This document shows positions 1 through 6,247 of a DNA stretch of 7,734 nucleotides, one piece after another. The translations under genes were made by a program, and so were the position numbers. Each line of letters opens with the position of its first letter. Position 1 is the first letter of the stretch. The stretch lies in contig CAZXMB010000143.1 in NCBI GenBank assembly GCA_964641715.1, positions 1 to 7,734 on the forward strand, written 5' to 3'. The stretch comes from CAZXMB01 sp964641715. Lineage in GTDB: Bacteria > Desulfobacterota > BSN033 > UBA1163. Below the pieces are notes generated by a model, which saw only the letters and a list, made by a program, of their open reading frames with translations, was not told the origin of the DNA and made no database searches.

Positions 1-116
1 TCTCCCCAGTGGAGAGAGGAAAAGGGTGGGGGGTGGTCACTGGATTCTGGTGATTGGGAATTGGCCATTAGTAGCAGTGAAGTGGGAATGCCCCCTTCCG
101 CTTTCGGAAAAACGAT
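1..116. other. Leader before ftsQ; repeat-like, possible tail of an upstream gene
   Basis: No recognisable protein is encoded here. One forward frame is open from base 1 to a TGA at 118-120, which overlaps the ftsQ start as ATGA, the usual arrangement when genes are coupled. Its translation (GGGWSLDSGDWELAISSSEV and neighbours) does not resemble the end of Ddl or MurB, the proteins usually encoded before FtsQ. A second frame is also open over this short stretch, so openness means little. The segment TGGTGATTGGGAA at 48-60 closely resembles the right arm of the palindrome between ftsA and ftsZ, so I favour intergenic repeat debris. No strong Shine-Dalgarno sequence precedes ftsQ. Confidence 0.4.
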
Positions 117-974
117 ATGAGTGAAGAGAGATTTTTCCGACCCGAGAAGAAGAGAGAAGAGAAGGGAATCGAAAGGTTTCAGAGATTGATGTGGAAATCC
201 ATTCAAGTGGCCTTTCGGCTTCTTCTTCTCACCTTGGTGCTCTTTCTCGGGCATCGTTTGTATATTTATCTCCTTGAGGATTCCACCTTCCAGCTGAGGG
301 AGGTTGAGGTGCGGGGCTGTCGGAAGGTCGAAGAGAAGACCATCCGCTCTCTCGCAAGGATCGAAGGGATGCCCAATCTCTTCACCATTGAGTTGAAGGA
401 GATTTCGAGGAGGGTGGAAACCCATCCCTGGATTGAGCAGGTGATCGTGAGGAAGGTCTTCCCGAACAGGCTGTTGATCCAGATCGAGGAGAGAAGGCCG
501 ATTGCCATTATTCAATTGGGAGATCTTTATTATATTGATTCGAAGGGAGTGATCTTTTCTCCGGTGGGAGACCGGGATGAATATAATTTTCCCTTTCTCA
601 CGGGTTTGAACAGGCAAATGATGGAGAAGGATTCGCAACGGACAAAGGAGTTGATCATGAAGGCCCTCGAATTGATGAGGATTGCCGGGCAGGAAAAGGT
701 TCCTCCTCTCGAAGGCGTTTCTGAAATCCATATGGAGAAGAGTTTTGGCATCCAATGTTTTACGCAGAACGAAGGTGTGGAGGTAAGAATGGGATGGGAT
801 CATTTTGGAGAGAAACTGAGAAGATTGTCCCTTATCTGGATGGATCTTCAGAAGAGAGGGCTTTCGGCGGCCTCCATCGATTGCAGCGATTTAAAGAGGA
901 TGGTCGTCAAAAAGATTTCCCCGGATGGGAATGGAAAAGGAGGTGATGAGAGGTGGGCAAGAAGGATTCGATAG
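117..974 (+). CDS. ftsQ: Cell division protein FtsQ
   Basis: FtsQ is a bitopic inner-membrane protein that links the early Z-ring proteins to the FtsB/FtsL pair and the septal synthesis enzymes. The 285-residue product has the expected layout. A charged cytoplasmic tail covers about residues 1-28, with many Lys, Arg and Glu. A single membrane span lies at about 29-53, rich in Leu. A periplasmic POTRA domain runs from about 58 to 127, recognisable by FQLREVEVRGCRKV, the PNLFTIELKEI segment and HPWIEQVIVRKVFPNRLLI. The beta FtsQ domain follows, starting near YYIDSKGVIF. Length is slightly above the usual 240-280 residues. The ATG at 117 has only a weak ribosome site. The 3' end overlaps ftsA by 22 bases. 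Assignment rests on domain layout plus position before ftsA; FtsQ sequences are poorly conserved, but I see no rival. Confidence 0.93.
   Translation: MSEERFFRPEKKREEKGIERFQRLMWKSIQVAFRLLLLTLVLFLGHRLYIYLLEDSTFQLREVEVRGCRKVEEKTIRSLARIEGMPNLFTIELKEISRRVETHPWIEQVIVRKVFPNRLLIQIEERRPIAIIQLGDLYYIDSKGVIFSPVGDRDEYNFPFLTGLNRQMMEKDSQRTKELIMKALELMRIAGQEKVPPLEGVSEIHMEKSFGIQCFTQNEGVEVRMGWDHFGEKLRRLSLIWMDLQKRGLSAASIDCSDLKRMVVKKISPDGNGKGGDERWARRIR
937..947 (+). promoter_or_regulatory. Extended Shine-Dalgarno sequence of ftsA, inside ftsQ
   Basis: AAGGAGGTGAT is complementary to the whole anti-Shine-Dalgarno end of 16S rRNA. It lies within the last codons of ftsQ, five bases before the GTG at 953. It fixes GTG as the ftsA start and suggests efficient initiation, probably coupled to ftsQ translation. 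Confidence 0.85.
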
Positions 975-2179
975 TGGTGGGTCTGGACATCGGGACCACC
1001 AAGATCTGTACCGTGGTGGGAGAGCTGATGGATGGCCAAATCCATGTCATTGGCCTCGGAACTTATCCTTCAAAGGGATTGAGAAAAGGGGTGGTCATCA
1101 ATATCGATAGCACTGTCCAATCCATTAAAAAAGCGGTTGAAGAGGCGGAGTTAATGGCAGATTGCCACATCGCTTCTGTCTATGCCGGGATTGCCGGCGG
1201 GCACATCAAAGGGATCAACAGCCATGGAGTCATTGCCATTAAGAATAAGGAGATCACCCCGAGTGATGTGAAGCGGGTCATTGATGCGGCCAGCGCGGTC
1301 GCCATTCCCATGGACCGGGAGGTCATTCACATCCTCCCGCAGGAATTCATCGTGGATGATCAGGATGGGATTAAAGATCCTGTGGGAATGTCAGGAGTGA
1401 GACTGGAGGGAAGGGTCCATATTGTCACCGGTGCGATCACCTCCGCCCAGAATATCATCAAGTGTGCCAATCGCGCAGGTCTTGATGTGGACGATATCGT
1501 TCTGGAACAGCTGGGCTCCAGTGAGGCTGTGCTGACTCCCGAGGAGAAGGAGTTGGGATCTGCCATTATCGATATCGGCGGGGGGACCACGGACCTGGTC
1601 ATTTTTGTGAACGGTTCGATCAAACATACATCGGTCTTCTCCCTGGCGGGAAGCCACATCACCAATGACATCTCGGTAGGGCTTCGCACTCCTGCAGAGG
1701 AGGCGGAGAAGATCAAAATCCGTTACGGGTGTGCCCTGACCGCCATGGTTCGAAAAGATGAGACCATCGAGGTTCCCAGTGTGGGAGGGAGAAAGCCCCG
1801 GGTTCTTTCGAGGCAGACCTTAACCGAGATCATTGAGCCCAGGGTGGAGGAGATTCTGAGCCTGGTTCACGATGAGGTGGTGAGGATGGGTTATGCCAAT
1901 CTGATCCCGGCGGGCGTCATCCTCACCGGTGGAAGTGCGATTTTAGAAGGTATCCCTGAGCTGGCAGAACAGATTTTTAATTTACCTGTCCGGAGAGGAA
2001 CCCCCGTTGGCATTGGAGGCCTGGTGGACCTGGTTAACAGTCCAATGTATGCGACCGGGGTGGGCCTCGTCCTCTATGGAAGCCGGAACAAGGCCCAGAG
2101 TCGTTTTAAGGTGGGCGAGGGCAATGTCTTCAGGAAGGTGACCCACCGGATGAGGGAATGGATAGGAGAATTCTTTTGA
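953..2179 (+). CDS. ftsA: Cell division protein FtsA, actin-like membrane anchor of the Z-ring
   Basis: FtsA is an actin-fold ATP-binding protein that holds FtsZ filaments at the cytoplasmic membrane and helps recruit later division proteins. The 408-residue product is close to the usual length (about 420). The phosphate-1 loop is VGLDIGTTK near residues 9-17. The FtsA-specific 1C (SHS2) subdomain begins near residue 84, after YAGIAGGHI. The phosphate-2 loop is DIGGGTTD at 207-214, and the adenosine loop is LTGGSAILEG at 324-333. The last 17 residues (392-408, ending REWIGEFF) form the basic, aromatic amphipathic helix that acts as membrane-targeting sequence. The start is GTG at 953, chosen because a perfect ribosome site sits just upstream and the protein then begins MGKKDSIVVGLDIG as in the family. 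ftsZ follows after a 167-base gap that holds a palindrome. Confidence 0.99.
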   Translation: MGKKDSIVVGLDIGTTKICTVVGELMDGQIHVIGLGTYPSKGLRKGVVINIDSTVQSIKKAVEEAELMADCHIASVYAGIAGGHIKGINSHGVIAIKNKEITPSDVKRVIDAASAVAIPMDREVIHILPQEFIVDDQDGIKDPVGMSGVRLEGRVHIVTGAITSAQNIIKCANRAGLDVDDIVLEQLGSSEAVLTPEEKELGSAIIDIGGGTTDLVIFVNGSIKHTSVFSLAGSHITNDISVGLRTPAEEAEKIKIRYGCALTAMVRKDETIEVPSVGGRKPRVLSRQTLTEIIEPRVEEILSLVHDEVVRMGYANLIPAGVILTGGSAILEGIPELAEQIFNLPVRRGTPVGIGGLVDLVNSPMYATGVGLVLYGSRNKAQSRFKVGEGNVFRKVTHRMREWIGEFF

Positions 2180-2185
2180 ATAACC

Positions 2186-2325
2186 AAATTCCAAACACCA
2201 ATAACCAAATAATGGTCAATATCTGAGTGACCAAAATGATAAAAGATATCCTCACTCAAGTTTAGGTCATTTGGAAATTGGTTATTGAAATTTATTTGGG
2301 ATTTGATGTTTGGTGATTGGAATTT
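2186..2325. repeat. Imperfect inverted repeat between ftsA and ftsZ
   Basis: The 167-base gap between ftsA and ftsZ has no gene. Its ends form an inverted repeat: AAATTCCAAACACCAA at 2186-2201 pairs with TTGGTGATTGGAATTT at 2310-2325, 15 of 16 positions matching. Further complementarity continues inward with gaps, between the AACCAAATAA side and the TTATTTGGG side. GAGTGA at 2225-2230 is complementary to TCACTC at 2252-2257, so a nested stem is possible. The gap is much more A/T-rich than the flanking genes. There is no U-tract, so it does not look like a terminator. It could be a dispersed intergenic repeat or a degenerate miniature element, and it would form a long folded region in an ftsA-ftsZ transcript. 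Confidence 0.75.
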
Positions 2326-2335
2326 AATCCTTAAA

Positions 2336-2341
2336 AGGAGG
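2336..2341 (+). promoter_or_regulatory. Ribosome binding site of ftsZ
   Basis: AGGAGG ends five bases before the ATG at 2347 and lies just outside the inverted repeat, so it would stay unpaired. This supports the chosen ftsZ start and strong independent initiation. Confidence 0.85.
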
Positions 2342-2346
2342 GAGAT

Positions 2347-3567
2347 ATGATCGAATTTGATGAAAACAAAAACATGGCGGCCAAGGTCAAGATCATCGGG
2401 ATTGGAGGGGGAGGCAACAATGCGCTCAACACCATGATCTCCTATCACCTTACCGGTGTTGAATTCATCGCGGCCAATACCGACGCCCAGGCACTGGCGG
2501 CAAACTTAGCTCCCATGAAATTGCAATTGGGGGCCAATCTCACGAAAGGTTTGGGAGCAGGAGCCAATCCGGAGATCGGAAGAAAGGCTGCCTTAGAGGA
2601 TGTGGATATGGTCCGTGAGGCATTAAAAGATACGGACATGGTCTTCATCACTGCCGGCCTAGGGGGTGGAACGGGCACAGGCGGGGCACCCGTCGTGGCA
2701 GAAGTGGCCCGTGAGATAGGTGCACTCACCGTCGCCATTGTGACCAAGCCCTTTTATTTCGAAGGGAAGAGGCGGATGAAACAGGCCGAGGAGGGGCTGG
2801 CCAATCTGAGGATGACTGCCGATGCCCTGATCACCATTCCGAATCAGAGGCTCCTCGGTATCAGCGGAAAGAGTATGACCCTGCTGGAGGCCTTTAAAAA
2901 GGCGGACGAGATCCTCTACCATGCGGCGAAAGGAATTTCAGACATCATCGTGGGTGCTGGAATCATCAACCTCGACTTCGCCGATGTCCGGACCATCATG
3001 TCCGAGACGGGAATGGCCCTGATGGGGACAGGCATTGCCTCCGGAGAGAGTCGGTCCGTGGAGGCCGCGCAGAGAGCCATCTCCAGTCCCCTTTTGGAGG
3101 ATATTTCCATTGAGGGGGCCCGGGGGCTTCTCATCAACATCACGGGCGGCGAGAATATGACACTCAGCGAAATCAACGAAGCGACCAGCCTTGTTCAGAA
3201 AGAGGCTCATGAGGATGCCAATATCATCTGGGGAATGGTGATCGACCAGGCCATGAAAGAGGAGATCCGTGTGACCGTCATTGCCACGGGCTTCGGAAAA
3301 ACGGAAGAGAAGAGAGCTGAGAAGCCAAGCCTGTCCCGGTTGAAAAGAATTCCCCCTGTCTCCTTTGGGAACAAAGATCAGAGCAAAGAGATCCCTCCCT
3401 TCTCCTTCAGCGTCAAAGAAGGCAACCGGGATATCCCGACCTTCATGAGGAGGATCAAGGCAAGCGAGCGTTATGATGAGTTGAAGTTAGAAGAGCCGCT
3501 GGATTCACCCGCCGAAGATCAGGACCGTTTTGACATCCCGACCTTCCTGAGAAAACAGGCGGATTGA
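2347..3567 (+). CDS. ftsZ: Cell division GTPase FtsZ
   Basis: FtsZ is the tubulin-like GTPase that polymerises into the cytokinetic ring. The 406-residue protein has an N-terminal GTP-binding domain with GIGGGGNN at 18-25 and the tubulin signature GGGTGTG at 106-112. The T7 synergy loop is NLDFAD at 208-213, with Asp210 and Asp213 in the positions that complete the neighbouring subunit's GTPase site. The conserved core ends at about residue 317, after VTVIATGF. A charged linker follows, and the protein ends with the C-terminal interaction peptide FDIPTFLRKQAD at 395-406, which normally binds FtsA and other partners. The linker is unusual: it contains a second near-copy of this peptide, DIPTFMRR at 362-369, and two weaker modules, described separately. 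The ATG at 2347 has an excellent ribosome site. All catalytic motifs are intact. Confidence 0.99.
   Translation: MIEFDENKNMAAKVKIIGIGGGGNNALNTMISYHLTGVEFIAANTDAQALAANLAPMKLQLGANLTKGLGAGANPEIGRKAALEDVDMVREALKDTDMVFITAGLGGGTGTGGAPVVAEVAREIGALTVAIVTKPFYFEGKRRMKQAEEGLANLRMTADALITIPNQRLLGISGKSMTLLEAFKKADEILYHAAKGISDIIVGAGIINLDFADVRTIMSETGMALMGTGIASGESRSVEAAQRAISSPLLEDISIEGARGLLINITGGENMTLSEINEATSLVQKEAHEDANIIWGMVIDQAMKEEIRVTVIATGFGKTEEKRAEKPSLSRLKRIPPVSFGNKDQSKEIPPFSFSVKEGNRDIPTFMRRIKASERYDELKLEEPLDSPAEDQDRFDIPTFLRKQAD
3346..3567 (+). repeat. Four IP(P/T)(V/F) peptide modules in the FtsZ tail
   Basis: Within the FtsZ linker, short modules occur at residues 334 (RIPPV), 348 (EIPPF), 362 (DIPTF) and 396 (DIPTF). 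The first three are spaced exactly 14 residues apart and the last lies 34 residues further on. Modules one and two share the pattern IPP-x-SF and modules three and four share DIPTF(M/L)R(R/K). The final copy is the normal C-terminal peptide. The sequence shows the repetition directly; that the extra copies bind partners is inference. Confidence 0.7.
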
Positions 3568-3579
3568 ATTCAGCGAGTC

Positions 3580-3678
3580 GTCAGTGGTAGGTAGTGGGTG
3601 GTAAAAAAAAGTAACATGAGTTGATAGAATTCTGTTATATTTAGTGCTGCGACTATCTATATTCCACTATCCACTGAC
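3580..3678. repeat. Imperfect inverted repeat between ftsZ and the radical SAM gene
   Basis: GTCAGTGG at 3580-3587 is the exact complement of CCACTGAC at 3671-3678. Just inside, TAGTGG at 3592-3597 pairs with CCACTA at 3664-3669. The roughly 65-base centre is A/T-rich and includes a run of eight A's and TTATATT. The right arm ends only five bases before the next start codon, so the element supplies that gene's whole leader. It has no terminator-like U-tract. No gene is visible in the gap 3568-3683. Confidence 0.65.
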
Positions 3679-3683
3679 CCAAA

Positions 3684-5381
3684 ATGGTTTCCTGGAAACT
3701 CATTCAGAAGGTAAAAAGGAGGCTTGAGAGAGAGAGAGGAACCGTTCAAAAAACCTGGGGCGGGAAAATTTCCCTATGTCTCCTCTATCCCAACTCCTAC
3801 TATGTGGGGATGTCCAACCTGGGATTTCAGACCGTGTATCAGCGTCTGAACTCAGTCGATGATGTCGTCTGCGAGAGGGCATTCCTCCCTGATCCAGATG
3901 ATCTTTTAGAATACCAAAAAACCAAGACTCCCCTTTTCTCACTGGAATCTCAGAAACCCCTTTCGGATTTCGATATCCTGGCCTTTTCCGTCTCCTATGA
4001 GAATGATTTCCTCAATATCCTCACCCTTTTCGATTTAGCTCACATCCCGGCAGAGCGCCACCTTCGCAGAAAAAACGATCCTCTCGTCCTTGGGGGAGGG
4101 GTTGCCATCTTCTTGAATCCGGAACCCCTCTGTGAATTTTTTGATCTCTTCATCCTCGGGGAAGGGGAGGAGGTGATTGGAGAATTTTTAGAAGTCTATC
4201 GTCCCTTCAAGGGAGAGAAGGAGAGTTTGCTGAGGAAGTTGGCCGGGATAGAGGGGATTTATGTCCCCGGATTTTATCATGTCACCTACACGGAAGATGG
4301 GAAGATAGAAGCCATGGATCCTGAGCCGGGATTCCCCAGAAAGGTCAGGCGGAGGCGGATTTCTGAGATGGATCAGTTCCCGACGCAATCCCATCTCTAC
4401 ACTCCGGATACGGAGCTCAACGAGATGACCATGGTGGAGGTAAACCGGGGGTGCCCGAGGGGCTGTCGTTTCTGTGCGGCCTGTTTTGTCTATCATCCCT
4501 TCCGGAACAGGAGCCTTCCCCTCCTTAAAACATTATCCCAAGAGGCGCTTTCAAAGAAAAACCGCATCGGGCTTACCGGAACGGCTGTATCTGATTATCC
4601 CCATCTCCTTTCACTCTGCCAGGAGATCCTTTTTCATCGGGGAGGGATTTCATTTGCCTCTTTAAGGATTGACGCGATCACCTCCTCCCTTGCCCGATAT
4701 TTGAAAGAGGGGGGTGCGCAGACCGTGGCCATCGCACCCGAAACAGGATCCGAACGACTTCGGAGGATCATCCGGAAGGGCTATCAAGAGGATGAGATTT
4801 TGAAGGCGGTCGATACACTGGTTGAGAACGGTATTTGTCAGATCAAGAGTTATTTTCTGATCGGACTTCCCTTTGAAACCGAAGAGGATATTAAGTCCAT
4901 CGTGCTGCTGACCGGAAAGATTCAACATCACATCCTCTCGGGCTTCAAGAGCCAGAAGGGAAGATGGAGATTGACCCTCAGTGTTACCCCCTTTGTTCCC
5001 AAACCCGCCACTCCCTTTCAATGGGTTCCTTTCGAAGAGTTGGAAGAATTGAAGAGGAAGTTGAAGCTCCTCCAGAAAGGGATCAGGGGAGAGAAGAATG
5101 TGGAGATGACCCATGACCTTCCCAAATGGGCTTATGTTCAAGCCCTGCTTTCAAGAGGAGATCGGAGAGTCGGTAAGATATTGATGGCCGTTCATCGCCA
5201 TCAGGGAAACTGGTCCCAGGCCTTTAAAGAGACAAGCATCAACCCGGCTTTTTATATCCATCGGAGGAGGGAACTGGATGAAATTTTCCCCTGGGATTTC
5301 ATCGACCATGGAATCCCGAAAGAGAAATTGAAGGAAGAGTATCTGGAAGCAATGAAAGAAGCAGGAGTGAAGATTGAATGA
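3684..5381 (+). CDS. Radical SAM protein with N-terminal B12-binding-like domain, substrate unknown
   Basis: Radical SAM enzymes use a [4Fe-4S] cluster to cleave S-adenosylmethionine and start radical chemistry. In this 565-residue protein the cluster ligands are Cys257, Cys261 and Cys264 (CPRGCRFC). ETGSERL at 353-359 and LIGLPFETEEDI from 392 are typical of the SAM-binding barrel. Residues about 25-180 look like the Rossmann-type B12-binding domain common in COG1032 proteins, with YYVGMSNLG, LGGG at 136-139 and LGEGEE at 158-163. However, I find no DxHxxG cobalamin motif. The end, FPWDFID near 535-541 followed by a KEEYLEAMKEAG helix, resembles the family model rSAM_fuse_unch (TIGR03960), whose function is unknown. 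An in-frame TGA at 3675 leaves ATG 3684 as the only plausible start, although no Shine-Dalgarno precedes it. Co-transcription with ftsZ is possible but unproven. Confidence 0.9.
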   Translation: MVSWKLIQKVKRRLERERGTVQKTWGGKISLCLLYPNSYYVGMSNLGFQTVYQRLNSVDDVVCERAFLPDPDDLLEYQKTKTPLFSLESQKPLSDFDILAFSVSYENDFLNILTLFDLAHIPAERHLRRKNDPLVLGGGVAIFLNPEPLCEFFDLFILGEGEEVIGEFLEVYRPFKGEKESLLRKLAGIEGIYVPGFYHVTYTEDGKIEAMDPEPGFPRKVRRRRISEMDQFPTQSHLYTPDTELNEMTMVEVNRGCPRGCRFCAACFVYHPFRNRSLPLLKTLSQEALSKKNRIGLTGTAVSDYPHLLSLCQEILFHRGGISFASLRIDAITSSLARYLKEGGAQTVAIAPETGSERLRRIIRKGYQEDEILKAVDTLVENGICQIKSYFLIGLPFETEEDIKSIVLLTGKIQHHILSGFKSQKGRWRLTLSVTPFVPKPATPFQWVPFEELEELKRKLKLLQKGIRGEKNVEMTHDLPKWAYVQALLSRGDRRVGKILMAVHRHQGNWSQAFKETSINPAFYIHRRRELDEIFPWDFIDHGIPKEKLKEEYLEAMKEAGVKIE

Positions 5382-5384
5382 TAG

Positions 5385-5405
5385 ACAATGAACAATGAAC
5401 AAATA
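5385..5405. repeat. Short tandem heptamer repeat
   Basis: Two exact copies of ACAATGA (5385-5391 and 5392-5398) are followed by a degenerate third, ACAAATA. It begins four bases after the radical SAM stop codon and leads into the palindrome that follows. This is a small array of unknown meaning, possibly a slippage product or the edge of an intergenic repeat. Confidence 0.5.
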
Positions 5406-5408
5406 ATT

Positions 5409-5459
5409 CCCCTCTTTAGAAAAGGGGGAGAGTCTAAACCCTCCCTTTTGTAAAGGGGG
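5409..5459. repeat. Double-hairpin palindrome of C-run and G-run arms
   Basis: Two small hairpins lie side by side. The first pairs CCCCTCTTT with AAAAGGGGG (5409-5428, imperfect). The second pairs CCCTTT at 5443-5448 with AAAGGG at 5452-5457 across a three-base loop. The two hairpins are also inverted copies of each other, so the whole stretch can fold into one long imperfect stem around AGTCTAAA. Such C-run/AAAG-run palindromes are common intergenic repeats in environmental Desulfobacterota-type genomes (general knowledge). No U-tract follows, so I do not call it a terminator, though it could protect the upstream mRNA end. The rest of the gap, 5460-5523, holds only the ribosome site of the next gene. 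Confidence 0.7.
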
Positions 5460-5510
5460 CTGGGAAGGATTATAGAGCGGGCACGGATTATGGACATGGA
5501 TACGAAGCTT

Positions 5511-5515
5511 AGGAG
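5511..5515 (+). promoter_or_regulatory. Ribosome binding site of the hydrolase gene
   Basis: AGGAG lies eight bases before the ATG at 5524 and supports that start over the later in-frame ATG at about 5560. Confidence 0.7.
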
Positions 5516-5523
5516 ATTCTTCT

Positions 5524-6234
5524 ATGGGAATTGAAAGGGTATTTTTTGTGAGTGAGGGGATGAGGATTTCAGGTATCCTTCATCTTCCTGCCAGAGAAAA
5601 TCCTCCCTGTGTGATTGCCTCCCACGGACTTCTATCCAGCAAGAACAGCGAGAAGTATATTGCCCTTGGAGAACATCTCTCAAGGGAAGGGATTGCCATG
5701 CTTCGCTTTGATTTCAGGGGGATCGGAGAAAGCGAGGGAGGAGAGGAGGATAATACGATCAGCAGAAAATTAGCTGACCTCGGTTCGGCAATCGATTTTA
5801 TACGATCCTTTCCGGCATTGGAAAACCGGGTTGGGCTCATAGGGTCGAGTCTTGGAGGCTTTCTCTCCCTGATCAGAGCCTCCATGGATGATCAGATCCG
5901 GGCTGTGGTCATATGGGCTACCCCTCTTCACATGGATGATCTTGGGTCAAAAAGGCAGGAGGAAGATTATCCTCTCCCTGCGAAGGCTTTTTTTGAGGAC
6001 CTGCCGAGGCACCGGTTACTGCCTCTTTTACCCAAGGTTTCGAATTGTCTGGTCATCCACGGAGAAAAGGATGAGCTCGTACCCGTGGAGCAGGCCCTGA
6101 AGATCTTTGATCATCTGAGCCTGCCTAAGGAGATTCATATGATCGGAGGAGCGGACCACCGTCTCACCGATCCCGGCCATCGCCAGCGAGCCATCGAACT
6201 CAGTGTCAATTGGTTTAAGAAATTTCTTTCATAG
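5524..6234 (+). CDS. Alpha/beta-hydrolase family serine hydrolase
   Basis: This is a compact 236-residue alpha/beta-hydrolase with no signal peptide, so it is probably cytoplasmic. The nucleophile elbow GSSLG at 107-111 places the catalytic serine at 109. The acid is Asp183 in HGEKDELVP, and the base is His212 in GGADHRLTD. HG at 34-35 in ASHGLLSSK supplies the oxyanion-hole strand. RFDFRGIGESEG is the usual strand-turn before the nucleophile. The N-terminal pattern, a short beta strand plus GILHLPA, is typical of the COG1073/COG1647-like esterases and acyl peptidases of this size, which lack a large lid domain. Family members cleave esters, thioesters or amides; nothing here indicates the substrate. 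It follows the radical SAM gene after a repeat-filled gap and converges on the next gene with only 13 bases between the stop codons. Confidence 0.9.
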   Translation: MGIERVFFVSEGMRISGILHLPARENPPCVIASHGLLSSKNSEKYIALGEHLSREGIAMLRFDFRGIGESEGGEEDNTISRKLADLGSAIDFIRSFPALENRVGLIGSSLGGFLSLIRASMDDQIRAVVIWATPLHMDDLGSKRQEEDYPLPAKAFFEDLPRHRLLPLLPKVSNCLVIHGEKDELVPVEQALKIFDHLSLPKEIHMIGGADHRLTDPGHRQRAIELSVNWFKKFLS

Positions 6235-6247
6235 GGAGGTCATCGGT

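Noticed and set aside
2285..2328. Possible ftsZ promoter (TTGAAA at 2285-2290, TTTAAT at 2323-2328)
   Set aside because: The 32-base spacing between them is far from 17, so they do not form one promoter.
2074..2448. A 124-codon - strand frame spanning the ftsA-ftsZ gap
   Set aside because: It overlaps both conserved genes and crosses a palindrome; its protein shows no domain.
3613..3641. Possible promoter before the radical SAM gene (TATATT at 3636-3641)
   Set aside because: No matching -35 element lies at a suitable distance, and the A/T-rich centre of an inverted repeat gives such matches by chance.
4662..5141. A 159-codon open frame on the - strand inside the radical SAM gene
   Set aside because: The + strand reading carries conserved SAM-binding motifs across this stretch; the antisense product has no recognisable motif.
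5409..5459. Factor-independent terminator
   Set aside because: The hairpins are good but no run of T follows on either strand.
6235..6247. Bidirectional terminator between the converging genes
   Set aside because: Only 13 bases lie between the stop codons and I see no stem there; transcription probably overlaps into the opposite gene.
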